DNA of 64,000 nucleotides from Paucibacter sp. PLA-PC-4 (GTDB lineage: Bacteria > Pseudomonadota > Gammaproteobacteria > Burkholderiales > Burkholderiaceae_C). Under the pieces are notes generated by a model. That model worked only from the letters and a program-made list of their open reading frames with translations. It had not been told where the DNA came from and ran no database searches. The position numbers and the translations under genes were made by a program. This document shows positions 1-12,815 of this stretch, piece after piece. The stretch covers positions 62,001-126,000 of the forward strand of contig NZ_JAPFGP010000006.1 of assembly GCF_026241155.1 (NCBI RefSeq), given 5' to 3'. The number at the start of each line of letters is the position of its first letter. Within the stretch, counting starts at the first letter, position 1.

Positions 1-1116
1 CAGCTCGCTCAGGTGGTCCAGTACATAGGACAGATCGTCCTCGTCGCGACACAGATGGGTCGGCACATTGTTCAGGATGGGCTTCTCGCCCAGGTAGAAC
101 TCGACCATCTTGGGGACGTAGGGGTAGATGGACTTGTCGTCGGCGATGCCGGTGCCGACCGCGTTGGACAGAGTCACATTGCCGGCCTTGTAGGCGGCGA
201 TCAAGCCCGGGCAGCCCAGCGTAGAGTCGGCGCGGAAGACCTGGGGGTCAAGGAAGTCATCATCGAGCCGGCGGTAGATCACATCGACCCGCTTCGGCCC
301 GCGCGTCGTGCGCATGAAGACGCAGTCCTTGTCGACGAACAGGTCCTGGCCCTGCACCAGCTCAACGCCCATCTGCTGGGCCAAGAACGCATGTTCGAAA
401 TAGGCCGAGTTGTACATGCCCGGCGTCAGCACGACCACGGTGGGATCGACCACGCCCTGCGGCGCCACGCTGCGCAAGGTCTCCAGCAGCAGATCCGGGT
501 AGTGCGCGACCGGCGCGATGCGGTGCTGCGAGAACAGCTCTGGGAACAGCCGCATCATCATCTTGCGGTTTTCCAGCATGTAAGACACGCCGGAGGGCAC
601 GCGCAGATTGTCTTCGAGCACGTAGTAGCTGCCAGAGCCATCCGGATTGGCCGCGCGCACGATGTCGACGCCGGCGATGTGCGAATAGATATTCTTCGGC
701 ACCGCCACGCCCATCATCTCGGGCCGGAACTGCGCATTGCGCAGAATCTGCTCGGCCGGCACGATGCCAGCCTTCAGGATGGCCTGCTCGTGATAGACGT
801 CGTGAATGAAGCGGTTCAGTGCGGTGACGCGCTGGCGCAGGCCGGCCTCGAGCTCGCGCCACTCATGGGCCGGAATCACGCGCGGGATCAGATCGAAAGG
901 AATCAGGCGCTCCGTGCCTTCGCCGCCGTCCTTGTCGCCGTCTTTGGCACCGTACACCGCAAAAGTGATGCCGACGCGGCGGAAGATCAACTCCGCTTCC
1001 TCGCGCCGCGCATACATGGTCTCGACCGGCTGCTGGGCCAGCCAGCGTTCATAGGCCTGGTACTGCGGGCGCGCCCGGGCGTCTCCGCCATGCATCTCAT
1101 CGAAACCGGATCTCAT
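1..1116 (-). CDS. Circularly permuted type 2 ATP-grasp protein (COG2308), 3' end cut by window
   Basis: The reverse strand is open from an ATG at 1116 to the window edge, giving 372 codons without a stop. The start is chosen because a GGAGAGGAG-type ribosome site lies just upstream. The protein matches my memory of the COG2308 family: an N-terminal region with FIHDVYHEQ, a middle with VVVLTPGMYNSAYFEH, then the VDVIYRRLDDDFLDP block and a NNVPTHLC segment right at the cut. Family members are about 470-490 residues, so about 100 C-terminal residues lie outside. They often sit next to an alpha-E domain gene and are thought to make or modify a peptide; the substrate here is unknown. The 119-base gap to the aminotransferase upstream could allow co-transcription. 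Confidence 0.85.
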   Translation of the reverse strand, partial: MRSGFDEMHGGDARARPQYQAYERWLAQQPVETMYARREEAELIFRRVGITFAVYGAKDGDKDGGEGTERLIPFDLIPRVIPAHEWRELEAGLRQRVTALNRFIHDVYHEQAILKAGIVPAEQILRNAQFRPEMMGVAVPKNIYSHIAGVDIVRAANPDGSGSYYVLEDNLRVPSGVSYMLENRKMMMRLFPELFSQHRIAPVAHYPDLLLETLRSVAPQGVVDPTVVVLTPGMYNSAYFEHAFLAQQMGVELVQGQDLFVDKDCVFMRTTRGPKRVDVIYRRLDDDFLDPQVFRADSTLGCPGLIAAYKAGNVTLSNAVGTGIADDKSIYPYVPKMVEFYLGEKPILNNVPTHLCRDEDDLSYVLDHLSEL

Positions 1117-1235
1117 CGAGGCTCTCCTCTCCCGGGATACAGAGCAATAAGCGCACCAGCTTTGAGCCGGGGGCCGTGCACCAAGAGCCGCTGCGGCGCG
1201 CTGCCGATGCACCAGGGCGGGGCGCGCCCGGTCAA

Positions 1236-2384
1236 TCAGGCAGCGGCCGCATCGGCGCCGAGGATGCGTTCCAGCGCCGTGCCGAGGCTGGCCACGGTGC
1301 GATCGGGCTGATGCAACTTGTCCAGGCCGAACAGTCCAATGCGGAAGGTCTTGAAGTCCGGGCCTTCGTCGCACTGCAGCGGCACACCAGCGGCACTCTG
1401 CACGCCCTCGGCCAGAAAGGCCTTGCCGCTATGCAGGCCGTCGTGGTCGGTGAAGCTGACAACTACGCCCGGGGCCTGGAAGCCCTCCGCCGCGACGCTG
1501 CGCAAGCCCTTGGACTGCAAGAGCGCTCGCACCCGTTGGCCCAGCGCCAGCTGCTCGCTGCGCAAGCGCTCAAAGCCGTACTCGCGGGTCTCCAGCATCA
1601 CATCTCGGGTGCGGGTCAGCGCATCGGTCGGCAAAGTGGCGTGATAGGCATGACCGCCGCCCTCGTAGGTCTCCATGATTTGAAGCCACTTCTTCAGATC
1701 GGCAGCGAAGCTGCTGCTGGTCGTGCCGTCGATCTGCGCCCGAGCCCGCTCGCTGAGCATCACGAAAGCACAGCAGGGTGAGCCACTCCAGCCCTTTTGC
1801 GGCGCGCTGATCAACACATCGACGCCGGTGGCGGCCATGTCCACCCACAGCGCGCCCGAGGCAATGCAGTCCAGCACAAACAGCGCGCCGACCTCATGGG
1901 CCGCCTCGGCTACCGCGCGCATATAGGTATCAGGCAGCAGCAAGCCGGCGGCGGTCTCGACATGGGGTGCGAACACGATCTCGGGCCGCTCGGCACGTAT
2001 CGTCGCCACCACCTCCTCGATCGGCGCAGGTGCAAACGCTGCCTGCCGGGCGCTAGTGACAGGTCTTGCCTTCAGTACCAACTGCTCGGCCGGGATCTTG
2101 CCCATCTCGAAGATCTGGGTCCAGCGGTAGCTGAACCAGCCATTGCGTATCACCAGGGTCTTGCGGCCGCTGGCGAACTGACGCGCCACCGCCTCCATGC
2201 CGAACGTACCGCTACCCGGCACGACGATGGCCGAGCGGGCGCCGTAGACCTCCTTGAGCACGCCAGAGATGTCCCGCATCACGCGCTGGAACTTCTGCGA
2301 CATATGGTTCACCGCACGGTCGGTGAACACCACCGAGTATTCGAGCAGGCCGTCGGGGTCGACGTCGGGGAGCAGGCCGGGCAT
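1236..2384 (-). CDS. Class V PLP-dependent aminotransferase (alanine-glyoxylate/serine-pyruvate type)
   Basis: A 382-residue class V aminotransferase. The N-terminal half has the VPGSGTFGMEA phosphate-binding region (about residues 55-65), Asp172 in FVLDC that should contact the PLP ring, and the Schiff-base lysine K197 in SAPQKGWSG. Length fits alanine-glyoxylate or serine-pyruvate aminotransferases, which move the amino group between small amino acids and glyoxylate or pyruvate in the cytosol. The ATG at 2384 has a clear AGGAG eight bases upstream. Exact substrate cannot be told from sequence. The gene lies upstream of the ATP-grasp gene on the same strand. Confidence 0.88.
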   Translation of the reverse strand: MPGLLPDVDPDGLLEYSVVFTDRAVNHMSQKFQRVMRDISGVLKEVYGARSAIVVPGSGTFGMEAVARQFASGRKTLVIRNGWFSYRWTQIFEMGKIPAEQLVLKARPVTSARQAAFAPAPIEEVVATIRAERPEIVFAPHVETAAGLLLPDTYMRAVAEAAHEVGALFVLDCIASGALWVDMAATGVDVLISAPQKGWSGSPCCAFVMLSERARAQIDGTTSSSFAADLKKWLQIMETYEGGGHAYHATLPTDALTRTRDVMLETREYGFERLRSEQLALGQRVRALLQSKGLRSVAAEGFQAPGVVVSFTDHDGLHSGKAFLAEGVQSAAGVPLQCDEGPDFKTFRIGLFGLDKLHQPDRTVASLGTALERILGADAAAA

Positions 2385-2410
2385 GAGGGTCTCCTAAGTG
2401 CTGGGGGTAC

Positions 2411-2463
2411 GGGGCGTCCCAGTCGCGAACCAGCTTATCACCAGCAGGGCAAGTGGACGCCCC
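2411..2463. promoter_or_regulatory. Inverted repeat upstream of the aminotransferase gene
   Basis: Two perfect 9-base arms, GGGGCGTCC at 2411-2419 and GGACGCCCC at 2455-2463, face each other across 35 bases in the 237-base gap between the divergent aminotransferase and beta-helix genes. The gap has no supported gene. The arms could be an operator or a chance GC-rich pairing. Confidence 0.25.
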
Positions 2464-2621
2464 CATGGGCGGGATGCGACGCAACAAACGAAACCTGCCG
2501 CCCGCCTTGACGAAACGCTGGTGAAGCGGTCCGACACGAGACTGCCTGCGCTCCGGTCACGGCCGGCAAGACCTGGCACCCATGGCGCAAAGGCCTCATT
2601 CGACTTCACAAAGAACCCGCA

Positions 2622-3359
2622 ATGCAACCTTCTACGAACCCCCGCCTCATCTCAACCCTGTGCGTAACGCTGATGGCGCTATGCAGCGCCGCCGCCAAGG
2701 CCCAAACCCTTCTCGATCACAACCGTGCCATGTCCGGCAATGCCACACCGGGCGACACGCCGGGATACCCAATCACATTGAGCCAGCCGGGTCACTATGT
2801 GCTCAAAAGCAATCTAAATGTGCCCGACGGACTCAGCGGCATCCTGATCCAGACCGAAGACGTGACCCTGGACCTGAACGGCTTCACGATCAAGGCCGGG
2901 CGCAGCTGCAGCTTCAACAACAGCAACTACGTCGTCAGCTGCAGCGCTGCCGGTGGCCTGTACGGCATCGACAGCAGCGCAAGTCCCAACACCACCGTGA
3001 GGAACGGCAGCATCCGCGGCTTCAGCGCCGGGATATTCCTGGGCGGCGGTCTGATCGAAGGGCTGGCGGTCCGTCACAACCTTACCGGCATCATGGCCAC
3101 GAACGACTTCGCAACACGCATCACCGGCGTGCTGGCCGAGATGAACAGCAAGGCCGGCATCTATGTCGACGACTTGGGCCTGGTGGACAACGTCGTCGCC
3201 GTGCGCAACACCATCGGCATCGACAGCTACAGCGGCTCCCTGAGCACCGTCAGAGACAGCCTAGCTACCAAAAACAGTATCGGTATCCGGGCTGGCACCC
3301 TCCGCTCGAACCGAGCAGCGCTCAATAAGTCCGACCTGGTCGACACCTCCAGCTACTGA
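2622..3359 (+). CDS. Exported right-handed beta-helix repeat protein
   Basis: A 245-residue protein with an N-terminal signal peptide (hydrophobic LISTLCVTLMALCSAAAKA, likely cleaved after about residue 28). The mature part shows the short-strand, Asn/Gly-turn pattern of parallel beta-helix proteins: VTLDLNGFTIKAG, then repeated units such as TTVRNGSIRGF, LIEGLAVRHN, ITGVLAEMNSKAGIYV and LVDNVVAVRNTIGI. This DLNGF start is typical of proteins labelled right-handed parallel beta-helix repeat-containing. No catalytic residues are evident, so an enzymatic role is not claimed. It precedes a PEP-CTERM gene by 36 bases on the same strand; both products are exported and may be co-expressed. Confidence 0.7.
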   Translation: MQPSTNPRLISTLCVTLMALCSAAAKAQTLLDHNRAMSGNATPGDTPGYPITLSQPGHYVLKSNLNVPDGLSGILIQTEDVTLDLNGFTIKAGRSCSFNNSNYVVSCSAAGGLYGIDSSASPNTTVRNGSIRGFSAGIFLGGGLIEGLAVRHNLTGIMATNDFATRITGVLAEMNSKAGIYVDDLGLVDNVVAVRNTIGIDSYSGSLSTVRDSLATKNSIGIRAGTLRSNRAALNKSDLVDTSSY

Positions 3360-3395
3360 GCCACCACCTTACCCCCAAGCCTGCAGTCCCACATC

Positions 3396-4064
3396 ATGAA
3401 CAACATTCAACATCTCTTCTGGCCGCTCCGTCCCCTCGCCGCCCTGGCCGCCGGCCTACTGACGGCACTAAGCCTGTCCGTGGTGGCCACGCCGAAAGCC
3501 CATGCCGCTCCCATCACCTACGCCTTCTCGGGCACGGTGGACTGGGACGATGCCGATCGCGGCTGGTCTTCCTTCACCGGCAGCTTCAGCTTCAACAGCC
3601 TGGCCGTCGACGGCATTGCCGACGGGAGTACCGCCGCCTACGCCCACGCCGGCGCCCCCTGGGGCATGAGCGTTAGCTTTGACAACGGAGCGCACGTCGC
3701 GGCCCACCAGCAGGTGTTCAACGTCCTGATCAGCGACAACCTGGGCGGCAGCGACCAGTTCGGCGCGCTAGCCCAGAATGCCGCCGGAACGCAGAGCCTG
3801 CAACTGACACTGTGGGACTTCGCCGCCCAGGTCTTCGCAAGCGACGCCCTGCCACTGCCCGACGGCGGCCTGGCACTGGCCGACTTCCAATGGAGCAGCT
3901 TTAGCTACGAGTCAAGCGCAGGCCTCTTGCAGGGCCGCCTGACCGACTTCGGCTGCACATCCGGCTGCGCGCCAGCCTCGCCCGTGCCGGAGCCAGGCAG
4001 CCTGGCCTTGGCACTGGCGGGACTGGGCTTGCTGCTGATGCGCCGAGCCGCTCGCACGGCTTGA
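3396..4064 (+). CDS. PEP-CTERM sorting-domain protein
   Basis: A 222-residue exported protein. It has a long N-terminal signal region ending near KAHAAPITYAF, a low-complexity Gly/Ser/Ala/Asp-rich middle, and a C-terminal tripartite signal from about residue 198: VPEPGS, a hydrophobic stretch, then RRAAR. That is the PEP-CTERM signal recognised by the exosortase (EpsH) system, which cleaves at the Pro-Glu-Pro motif and sends proteins to the outer envelope or biofilm matrix. No exosortase gene is in this window, so it must be elsewhere. Function of the mature part is unknown. Confidence 0.85.
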   Translation: MNNIQHLFWPLRPLAALAAGLLTALSLSVVATPKAHAAPITYAFSGTVDWDDADRGWSSFTGSFSFNSLAVDGIADGSTAAYAHAGAPWGMSVSFDNGAHVAAHQQVFNVLISDNLGGSDQFGALAQNAAGTQSLQLTLWDFAAQVFASDALPLPDGGLALADFQWSSFSYESSAGLLQGRLTDFGCTSGCAPASPVPEPGSLALALAGLGLLLMRRAARTA

Positions 4065-4113
4065 AGCGGCGCACTCGCCTGGCAAGGCCACCGCCCAGGG
4101 CAGAATCGCGCCC

Positions 4114-6174
4114 ATGCCTGAGGATTCATCCAGCCCCGCAACGACGCCCCGTCCCAAATCCGCCCCACAAAAGGCCATGGAGAAGCTGGGCCTCGTGCGC
4201 GATATCGATCTGGCCCTGCACCTGCCGCATCGCTACGAGGATGAGACCCGCATCACTCCCATCGGCGTGGCGCGCGAGGGCGAGACGGTGCAGTGCGAGG
4301 GGGTGGTGATCGAGTGCCGGGTCGAGCTGCGCGGGCGGCGTTCGCTGCTGGTGAAGATGGCCGATGACAGCGGCGAGCTGCTGCTGCGCTTCATCCACTT
4401 CTACCCCTCTCACCAGAAAACCATGGCCGAGGGCAACCGGCTGCGGGTGCGCGGCGAGCTGCGTGGCGGCTTCTTCGGACGCGAGATGGTGCACCCGACC
4501 TTCAAGGCGGTCAGCGAGGCCACGCCGCTGGCGCAGAGTCTGACCCCCGTCTACCCCAGCAGCGCCAGCCTGCCCCAGGTCTATCTGCGCAAGGCCGTGG
4601 CCTCGGGTCTTAAGCGTGCCGCGCTGGAGGAGCTGCTCCCGCCCGGCACGGTGCCGGCCCGACTGCCCAGCCTGCGTGAGGCGCTGGACTTTCTGCATCA
4701 CCCGCCACCGGCCGCGGGCCTGAGCACGCTGGAAGACCACAGCCACCCGGCCTGGCAGCGACTGAAATTCGAGGAGCTGCTGGCCCAGCAGCTCAGCCAG
4801 CTGCGCGCTCAGCGCGAGCGAGCGCGGCTGAGGGCGCCTGCGCTGCGGGCCGCGCGGGGCGGCCTGCATGAGCAGCTGCTGGCCACCCTGCCATTCGGCC
4901 TGACCGGCGCGCAGCAGCGGGTCGGCGAGGAGATCGCGCAAGACCTGGCCCGCCCCGCTCCGATGCACCGGCTGTTGCAGGGCGATGTCGGCTCGGGCAA
5001 GACCGTGGTGGCCGCGCTGGCGGCGGCGGTGGCGGTCGATGCGGGCTGGCAGTGCGCGCTGATGGCGCCCACCGAGATCCTGGCCGAGCAGCATTTCAAG
5101 AAGCTGCTCGGCTGGCTGGAGCCGCTGGGACTCAAGGTCGCCTGGCTGACAGGCAGCGTCAAGGGCAAGGCGCGCCAAAAGATGCTCGATGCTGCGGCTT
5201 CCGGAGAAGCCCAGCTGGTGATCGGCACCCATGCGGTGATCGAGGACAAGGTGCAGTTCAAGAAATTGGGCCTGGCCATCATCGACGAGCAACACCGTTT
5301 CGGCGTCGCGCAGCGGCTGGCCTTGCGCAAAAAGCTGGCCAGCCAGGCGCTGGAGCCGCATCTCTTGATGATGAGTGCGACGCCGATACCGCGCACCTTG
5401 GCGATGACTTACTTCGCCGATCTGGACGTCAGCACCATCGACGAGCTGCCACCCGGCCGCACACCCATCGTCACCAAGGTGTTTGCAGACAGCAAGCGCG
5501 ACAACGTGATCGCCAAAATCCGCGACGAGGTCGCCAAGGGGGCCCAGGTCTACTGGGTCTGCCCGTTGATCGAAGAATCGGAGACGCTAGATCTGAAGAA
5601 CGCGACCGAGACCCACGCGGAGCTGAGCGCCGCGCTGGAAGGCCAGCTGGTCGGACTGCTGCACGGCCGCATGCCGCCGGCCGAAAAGGCAGCGGTGATG
5701 GCGCAGTTCAGCGCCGGGCAGATGAGCGTGCTGGTGGCGACCACGGTGATCGAGGTCGGTGTCGATGTGCCCAACGCCAGCCTGATGGTGATCGAGCATG
5801 CCGAGCGTTTCGGCCTGAGCCAGCTGCACCAGCTGCGCGGCCGCGTCGGCCGTGGCGCGGTGGCCAGCGTTTGCGTGCTGCTCTACACCGGCCCGCTGTC
5901 ACCGACCGGCAAGGACCGGTTGCGCGCCATGGCCGAGACCAATGACGGCTTCGAGATCGCGCGCCGCGACCTCGACATCCGCGGCCCCGGCGAGTTCATG
6001 GGCGCGCGCCAGAGCGGCGCCGAGCTCTTGCGCTTTGCCGATCTCCAGGAAGACGCGCCGCTCTTGAAGGCGGCGCGCGAACTGGCGCCGCAACTGCTGG
6101 ACCGCCACCCGGAGGCGGCGAGCCGTCAGGTGGAGCGTTGGCTGGGCTCGAAGGCGGAGTTCTTGAAGGCCTGA
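4114..6174 (+). CDS. recG: ATP-dependent DNA helicase RecG
   Basis: A 686-residue superfamily 2 helicase of RecG length. The N-terminal third carries the wedge/OB-fold region. Walker A is GDVGSGKT at residues 290-297 and the DEQH box at 391-394 replaces DEAH, as in RecG. Later motifs MSATPIPRTLAMT, TTVIEVGVDVPNA and the QLHQLRGRVGRG motif VI complete the motor. RecG reverses stalled replication forks and moves Holliday junctions. The ATG at 4114 is chosen; the N terminus is a Pro/Lys-rich tail. It runs convergently into the cyclophilin gene with an 10-base gap. Confidence 0.96.
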   Translation: MPEDSSSPATTPRPKSAPQKAMEKLGLVRDIDLALHLPHRYEDETRITPIGVAREGETVQCEGVVIECRVELRGRRSLLVKMADDSGELLLRFIHFYPSHQKTMAEGNRLRVRGELRGGFFGREMVHPTFKAVSEATPLAQSLTPVYPSSASLPQVYLRKAVASGLKRAALEELLPPGTVPARLPSLREALDFLHHPPPAAGLSTLEDHSHPAWQRLKFEELLAQQLSQLRAQRERARLRAPALRAARGGLHEQLLATLPFGLTGAQQRVGEEIAQDLARPAPMHRLLQGDVGSGKTVVAALAAAVAVDAGWQCALMAPTEILAEQHFKKLLGWLEPLGLKVAWLTGSVKGKARQKMLDAAASGEAQLVIGTHAVIEDKVQFKKLGLAIIDEQHRFGVAQRLALRKKLASQALEPHLLMMSATPIPRTLAMTYFADLDVSTIDELPPGRTPIVTKVFADSKRDNVIAKIRDEVAKGAQVYWVCPLIEESETLDLKNATETHAELSAALEGQLVGLLHGRMPPAEKAAVMAQFSAGQMSVLVATTVIEVGVDVPNASLMVIEHAERFGLSQLHQLRGRVGRGAVASVCVLLYTGPLSPTGKDRLRAMAETNDGFEIARRDLDIRGPGEFMGARQSGAELLRFADLQEDAPLLKAARELAPQLLDRHPEAASRQVERWLGSKAEFLKA

Positions 6175-6184
6175 GGCCTGTTGC

Positions 6185-6862
6185 TTACTTCAGCTTGATC
6201 GCCCAGTACAGCAGCACCTCGGTAGCAGGAGTTTCGGCATTGGCAACCGGCAATTGGGGTTCGGCATTGATGGCATCCACCGTGCCCAGGCCAGAGATCA
6301 CGCGACCGAACACCGCATAGCCTGGTTCGGCTGCGCTCTTGTAGTCCAGACCGGTGTTGTTCACAGTGTTGAAGTAGAACTGGCTGGTGGCAGAGTCCGC
6401 CGCCGTCGTACGCGCCATCGCGATGGTGCCGCGCACATTGGACAGGCCAACATTGCTCTCCAACTTGATCGCGGAGCCGACGCCCGGTTTGGCTACGAAC
6501 CCGGTCGTAAAGCCGCCGCCTTGCACGACGAAGTTGGGCACGACGCGATGGAAGATGGTGTTGCTGTAGTAACCGTCCTGCACATACTTCAGGAAGTTGG
6601 CCACCGTGATCGGTGCCTTCGCGGTCTCCAGCTCGATGACGATCTCGCCCTTGCTGGTCAGCATGCAGACGGTGTTAGCCGCCGGGCTGGCGGTCGATGC
6701 GGCAATGCCGGCGGCACTGCAGCTCGTGGTCGGCGCGGTCGGATTGGGGTTCGGCTTGGGTCGGACGCCTACATTGTTGTCGTCGCCACTGCTACCACCA
6801 CCACCGCAGGCAGCCAGAAGAGTCAGGGCGCTTGTGGCGCACAGTGTCTTGATCAGATTCAT
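6185..6862 (-). CDS. Lipoprotein peptidyl-prolyl cis-trans isomerase (cyclophilin)
   Basis: Starting at the ATG at 6862 gives 225 residues that open with a lipoprotein signal, MNLIKTLCATSALTLLAAC, with C19 as the lipidation site followed by a Gly/Ser and Asn/Pro linker. The rest is a bacterial cyclophilin domain: IVIELETAKAPITVANFL, GYYSNTIFHRVVPNFVVQGG with the catalytic Arg in FHR, and a VFGRVISG segment. It should catalyse prolyl isomerisation in the periplasm, tethered to a membrane. An upstream in-frame extension exists but would bury the signal peptide, so it is rejected. Confidence 0.88.
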   Translation of the reverse strand: MNLIKTLCATSALTLLAACGGGGSSGDDNNVGVRPKPNPNPTAPTTSCSAAGIAASTASPAANTVCMLTSKGEIVIELETAKAPITVANFLKYVQDGYYSNTIFHRVVPNFVVQGGGFTTGFVAKPGVGSAIKLESNVGLSNVRGTIAMARTTAADSATSQFYFNTVNNTGLDYKSAAEPGYAVFGRVISGLGTVDAINAEPQLPVANAETPATEVLLYWAIKLK

Positions 6863-6980
6863 GGTCTTTGGGTCAGCTCGAAGCGATACCTGAGAAGCGC
6901 CGCAGTATCGATGTTCGCGAGCAGCGGGCCTGTGGACCTCCCCCATCAATACCGCTATTCGCACAAACTTTACGAGCGCT

Positions 6981-7820
<840 letters not shown>

Positions 7821-8630
7821 TCAGTAGCTGTGGAGTTGGTTGTCGGGAAAGGTCTGCGCCTTGACCTCGGCCACATAGCGGCCCACCGCGTCCTGGATCG
7901 AGGCCGCGCCGGCCATGAAGTTCTTGACGAAGCGGGGCCGGCGGCCCGGTGTGATGTCCAGCATGTCGTGCAGCACCAGCACCTGGCCCGAGCAGCCGAC
8001 GCCGGCGCCTATGCCGATCACCGGCACCTTGGAGGCGGCGGTGATCTCGGCGGCCAGCGTGGCCGGCACCATCTCATAGAGCAGCATGGCCGCACCGGCC
8101 TCGACCAGCTCCTGAGACTCGCGCTTGATGCGCGCGGCGCCGGCCTCGTCGCGGCCCTGCACCTTGAAGCCGCCCAGCGCGTTGACGGTCTGCGGCGTGA
8201 AGCCCAGATGGGCGCAGACCGGAATGCCACGCTCGCTGAGAAAGCGCACCGTCTCCACCGTCCAGCCGCCGCCCTCCAGCTTGACCATCTGGGCACCGGC
8301 CTTGACCAGGGCGGCCGCGCTCTTCCAGGCCTCTTCCTTGCTGACGTGGTAGCTGTCGAAAGGCAGATCAGCCAGCACCCAGGCCGTCTTGACGCCGCGC
8401 CGCACACAGGTGGTGTGATAGACCATATCGTCCAGGCTGACCGGCGCGGTCGAGCCGCGACCCTGCAGCACATTGCCCAGCGAGTCACCGATCAAGAGGA
8501 TGTCCACACCAGCACCGTCCAGCAGGCTCGCAAAAGCCGCGTCGTAGCAGGTCAGCATCGCGATCTTCTCGCCGTCGGCATGCATTTGCTGCAGGCGGGG
8601 AAGGCTCAGGGGTTTGCGCTCGGTACTCAT
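7821..8630 (-). CDS. panB: 3-methyl-2-oxobutanoate hydroxymethyltransferase
   Basis: 269 residues from the ATG at 8630, close to the 264 of E. coli PanB. It makes ketopantoate from alpha-ketoisovalerate and methylene-tetrahydrofolate. Signature blocks are [18 protein letters not shown] with the metal-binding Asp, [23 protein letters not shown] and the [16 protein letters not shown] region. A longer frame to 8747 would overlap the oxyR start and lacks family similarity. It is transcribed divergently from oxyR across 116 bases. Confidence 0.95.
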   Translation of the reverse strand: MSTERKPLSLPRLQQMHADGEKIAMLTCYDAAFASLLDGAGVDILLIGDSLGNVLQGRGSTAPVSLDDMVYHTTCVRRGVKTAWVLADLPFDSYHVSKEEAWKSAAALVKAGAQMVKLEGGGWTVETVRFLSERGIPVCAHLGFTPQTVNALGGFKVQGRDEAGAARIKRESQELVEAGAAMLLYEMVPATLAAEITAASKVPVIGIGAGVGCSGQVLVLHDMLDITPGRRPRFVKNFMAGAASIQDAVGRYVAEVKAQTFPDNQLHSY

Positions 8631-8746
8631 GATTTGTGCGATTGGCGAATGCCCGCAGGCCGCAGGCGGGCGCAGTGTAGCGGGGTCAGTCATCTCCACA
8701 GAACCGATCAAGGCAATGTAGGCTTCGCCCCTGATAGGAGAAAACA

Positions 8747-9667
8747 ATGACCCTGACTGAACTGCGCTACATCGTCGCCGTCGCCCGCGAGCGGCATTTC
8801 GGCCGCGCGGCCGAGGCTTGCCACGTCTCCCAGCCGACGCTGAGCGTCGCGATCAAGAAGCTGGAGGAGGAGCTGGACGTCAAGATCTTCGAGCGCGGCG
8901 CCGCAGAGGTCACGGTGACGCCGCTGGGCGAGGACATCGTGCGCCAGGCCCAGTCGGTGATCGAGCAGGCCAGCGCGATCAAGGAGATCGCCAAGCGCGG
9001 CAAGGACCCGCTGGCCGGCGCGCTGCGCCTAGGGTTGATCTACACGATAGGCCCCTATCTGCTGCCCCAGCTGGTCAAGAGCGTGATCGCGCACTACCCG
9101 CAGATGCCACTGATGCTGCAGGAGAACTTCACCGTCAAGCTCTTGGAGATGCTGCGCACCGGCGAGCTCGACTGCGCCATCATGGCCGAGCCCTTTCCGG
9201 ACACAGGCCTGGCGATCGCGCCGCTCTACGACGAGCCCTTCGTGATCGCCGCGCCGGCCAGCCACCCTTTCGCGGAGCGCAGCGAGATCAGCTCGCAAGA
9301 ACTCAAGAGCGAGACCATGCTGCTCTTGGGCACCGGCCACTGCTTTCGGGATCATGTGTTGGAGGTCTGCCCCGAGTTCGCGCGCTTCTCCAGCGACGCC
9401 GAGGGCATACGCAAGAGCTTCGAGGGCAGCTCGCTGGAGACCATCAAGCACATGGTGGCCTCGGGCATGGGCGTCACCGTGGTGCCGGGCCTGAGCGTGC
9501 CAGCGGAGCCGCAGACCCATCTGCGCTTCATCCCCTTCGCCGCGCCCGTGCCTACCCGCCGCGTGGTACTGGCTTGGCGCCGCACATTCACCCGCTACGA
9601 GGCTATCGCGGCGTTGCGCAATGCGATCTATGAGTGCGCGCTGAACGGGGTGACAAGACTGAGCTAA
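8747..9667 (+). CDS. oxyR: Hydrogen-peroxide-sensing LysR-type regulator OxyR
   Basis: 306 residues. The N-terminal winged helix-turn-helix is typical ([36 protein letters not shown]). The sensor domain has the two redox cysteines at exactly C199 (GTGHCFRDH) and C208 (LEVCPEF), as in E. coli OxyR. Oxidation joins them into a disulfide and activates transcription. The ATG has TAGGAGAAAAC upstream. It lies directly upstream of katG and dps, two classic OxyR targets, on the same strand. Confidence 0.95.
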   Translation: MTLTELRYIVAVARERHFGRAAEACHVSQPTLSVAIKKLEEELDVKIFERGAAEVTVTPLGEDIVRQAQSVIEQASAIKEIAKRGKDPLAGALRLGLIYTIGPYLLPQLVKSVIAHYPQMPLMLQENFTVKLLEMLRTGELDCAIMAEPFPDTGLAIAPLYDEPFVIAAPASHPFAERSEISSQELKSETMLLLGTGHCFRDHVLEVCPEFARFSSDAEGIRKSFEGSSLETIKHMVASGMGVTVVPGLSVPAEPQTHLRFIPFAAPVPTRRVVLAWRRTFTRYEAIAALRNAIYECALNGVTRLS

Positions 9668-9739
9668 AGACTGGCCAGAAGAGGGATTGCGGCCGCGGCC
9701 GCTCGGACCGAATATGGAGCTCCGGCAGTTTTAATTTGA

Positions 9740-12079
<2,340 letters not shown>

Positions 12080-12104
12080 TCGCGCGGCGCCGCTGAAATA
12101 ACCT

Positions 12105-12132
12105 GGGGTGGGCCTGGTGGCCCACCCCTTTT
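12105..12132 (+). terminator. Rho-independent terminator after katG
   Basis: A perfect 10-base stem (GGGGTGGGCC at 12105-12114 and GGCCCACCCC at 12119-12128) closes a TGGT loop and is followed by TTTT. It lies 25 bases past the katG stop and should end the oxyR/katG transcript before dps. Confidence 0.9.
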
Positions 12133-12142
12133 GAGAGAGGAC

Positions 12143-12253
12143 ATGATGATGTTGAAGAAGGGACGAACCCTGCTGGGCCTGGCCGTCACGCTGAGCGGCA
12201 CCGCCTTGAACGCGCAATACCTGGTCGAATGGATGCGGCATAGCAATATCTGA
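12143..12253 (+). CDS. Small open frame, 36 residues, possible signal-like peptide
   Basis: Between the katG terminator and dps is a 36-codon frame starting ATGATGATG with GAGAGAGG just upstream. It encodes a basic start (MMMLKKGR), a hydrophobic stretch [13 protein letters not shown] ending in NAQ, then a short polar tail. That is the shape of a signal peptide with almost nothing after it. It could be a small membrane or exported peptide, or the 5' remnant of a lost gene. I do not recognise it. Confidence 0.35.
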   Translation: MMMLKKGRTLLGLAVTLSGTALNAQYLVEWMRHSNI

Positions 12254-12308
12254 CCCCCGCTCGTCCTATAGTTGCTGACATCAACTCAGCCACCCTCAAA
12301 GGACATTC

Positions 12309-12815
12309 ATGAGCAAGAAGAAAACGGCCCCGGCCTCCGGCGCCAGCATCAATATCGGCATCGATGACAAGGACCGCGCAGCCATCGCTGCCGGCCTGTC
12401 CAAACTGCTGGCCGACACCTACACGCTCTACCTGACCACCCACAACTTCCACTGGAACGTCACCGGGCCAATGTTCAACTCGCTGCACGCGATGTTCATG
12501 ACCCAGTACACCGAGCTGTGGAACGCGGTCGACCCGATTGCCGAGCGCATCCGCTCGCTGGGCCACCCCGCCCCGGGCTCCTATGCACAGTTCGCCAAGC
12601 TCAGCTCGCTAAAGGACGCACCGGCGACGCCCCCCAAGGCTCTCGAGATGGTGCGCATCCTCGTCGAGGGCCATGAGGGCGCGGCGCGCACCGCGCGCAG
12701 CCTATTCCCGCTGGTCGACAAGGCCAGCGACGAGCCCAGCGCCGACATCCTGACCCAGCGCCTGACCGTGCACGAGCAAACCGCCTGGATGCTGCGCAGC
12801 CTGCTGGAAGAGTAA
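12309..12815 (+). CDS. dps: DNA-binding ferritin-like protein Dps
   Basis: 168 residues of the Dps family. The ferroxidase region is visible: [19 protein letters not shown] supplies the histidines of the inter-subunit iron site, and the [15 protein letters not shown] segment the acidic partners. A Lys/Ala-rich N-terminal tail ([10 protein letters not shown]) can bind DNA. Dps forms dodecamers that store iron and shield DNA from peroxide. AAAGGACATTC precedes the ATG. It follows oxyR-katG, consistent with a peroxide-response locus, and its stop codon directly touches the ATG of the next gene. Confidence 0.93.
   Translation: MSKKKTAPASGASINIGIDDKDRAAIAAGLSKLLADTYTLYLTTHNFHWNVTGPMFNSLHAMFMTQYTELWNAVDPIAERIRSLGHPAPGSYAQFAKLSSLKDAPATPPKALEMVRILVEGHEGAARTARSLFPLVDKASDEPSADILTQRLTVHEQTAWMLRSLLEE

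Noticed and set aside
13-1311. 432-codon plus-strand frame opposite the ATP-grasp gene
   Set aside because: Shadow frame: composition is His/Asp/Gln-rich as expected for antisense GC-rich DNA, and the opposite frame matches COG2308.
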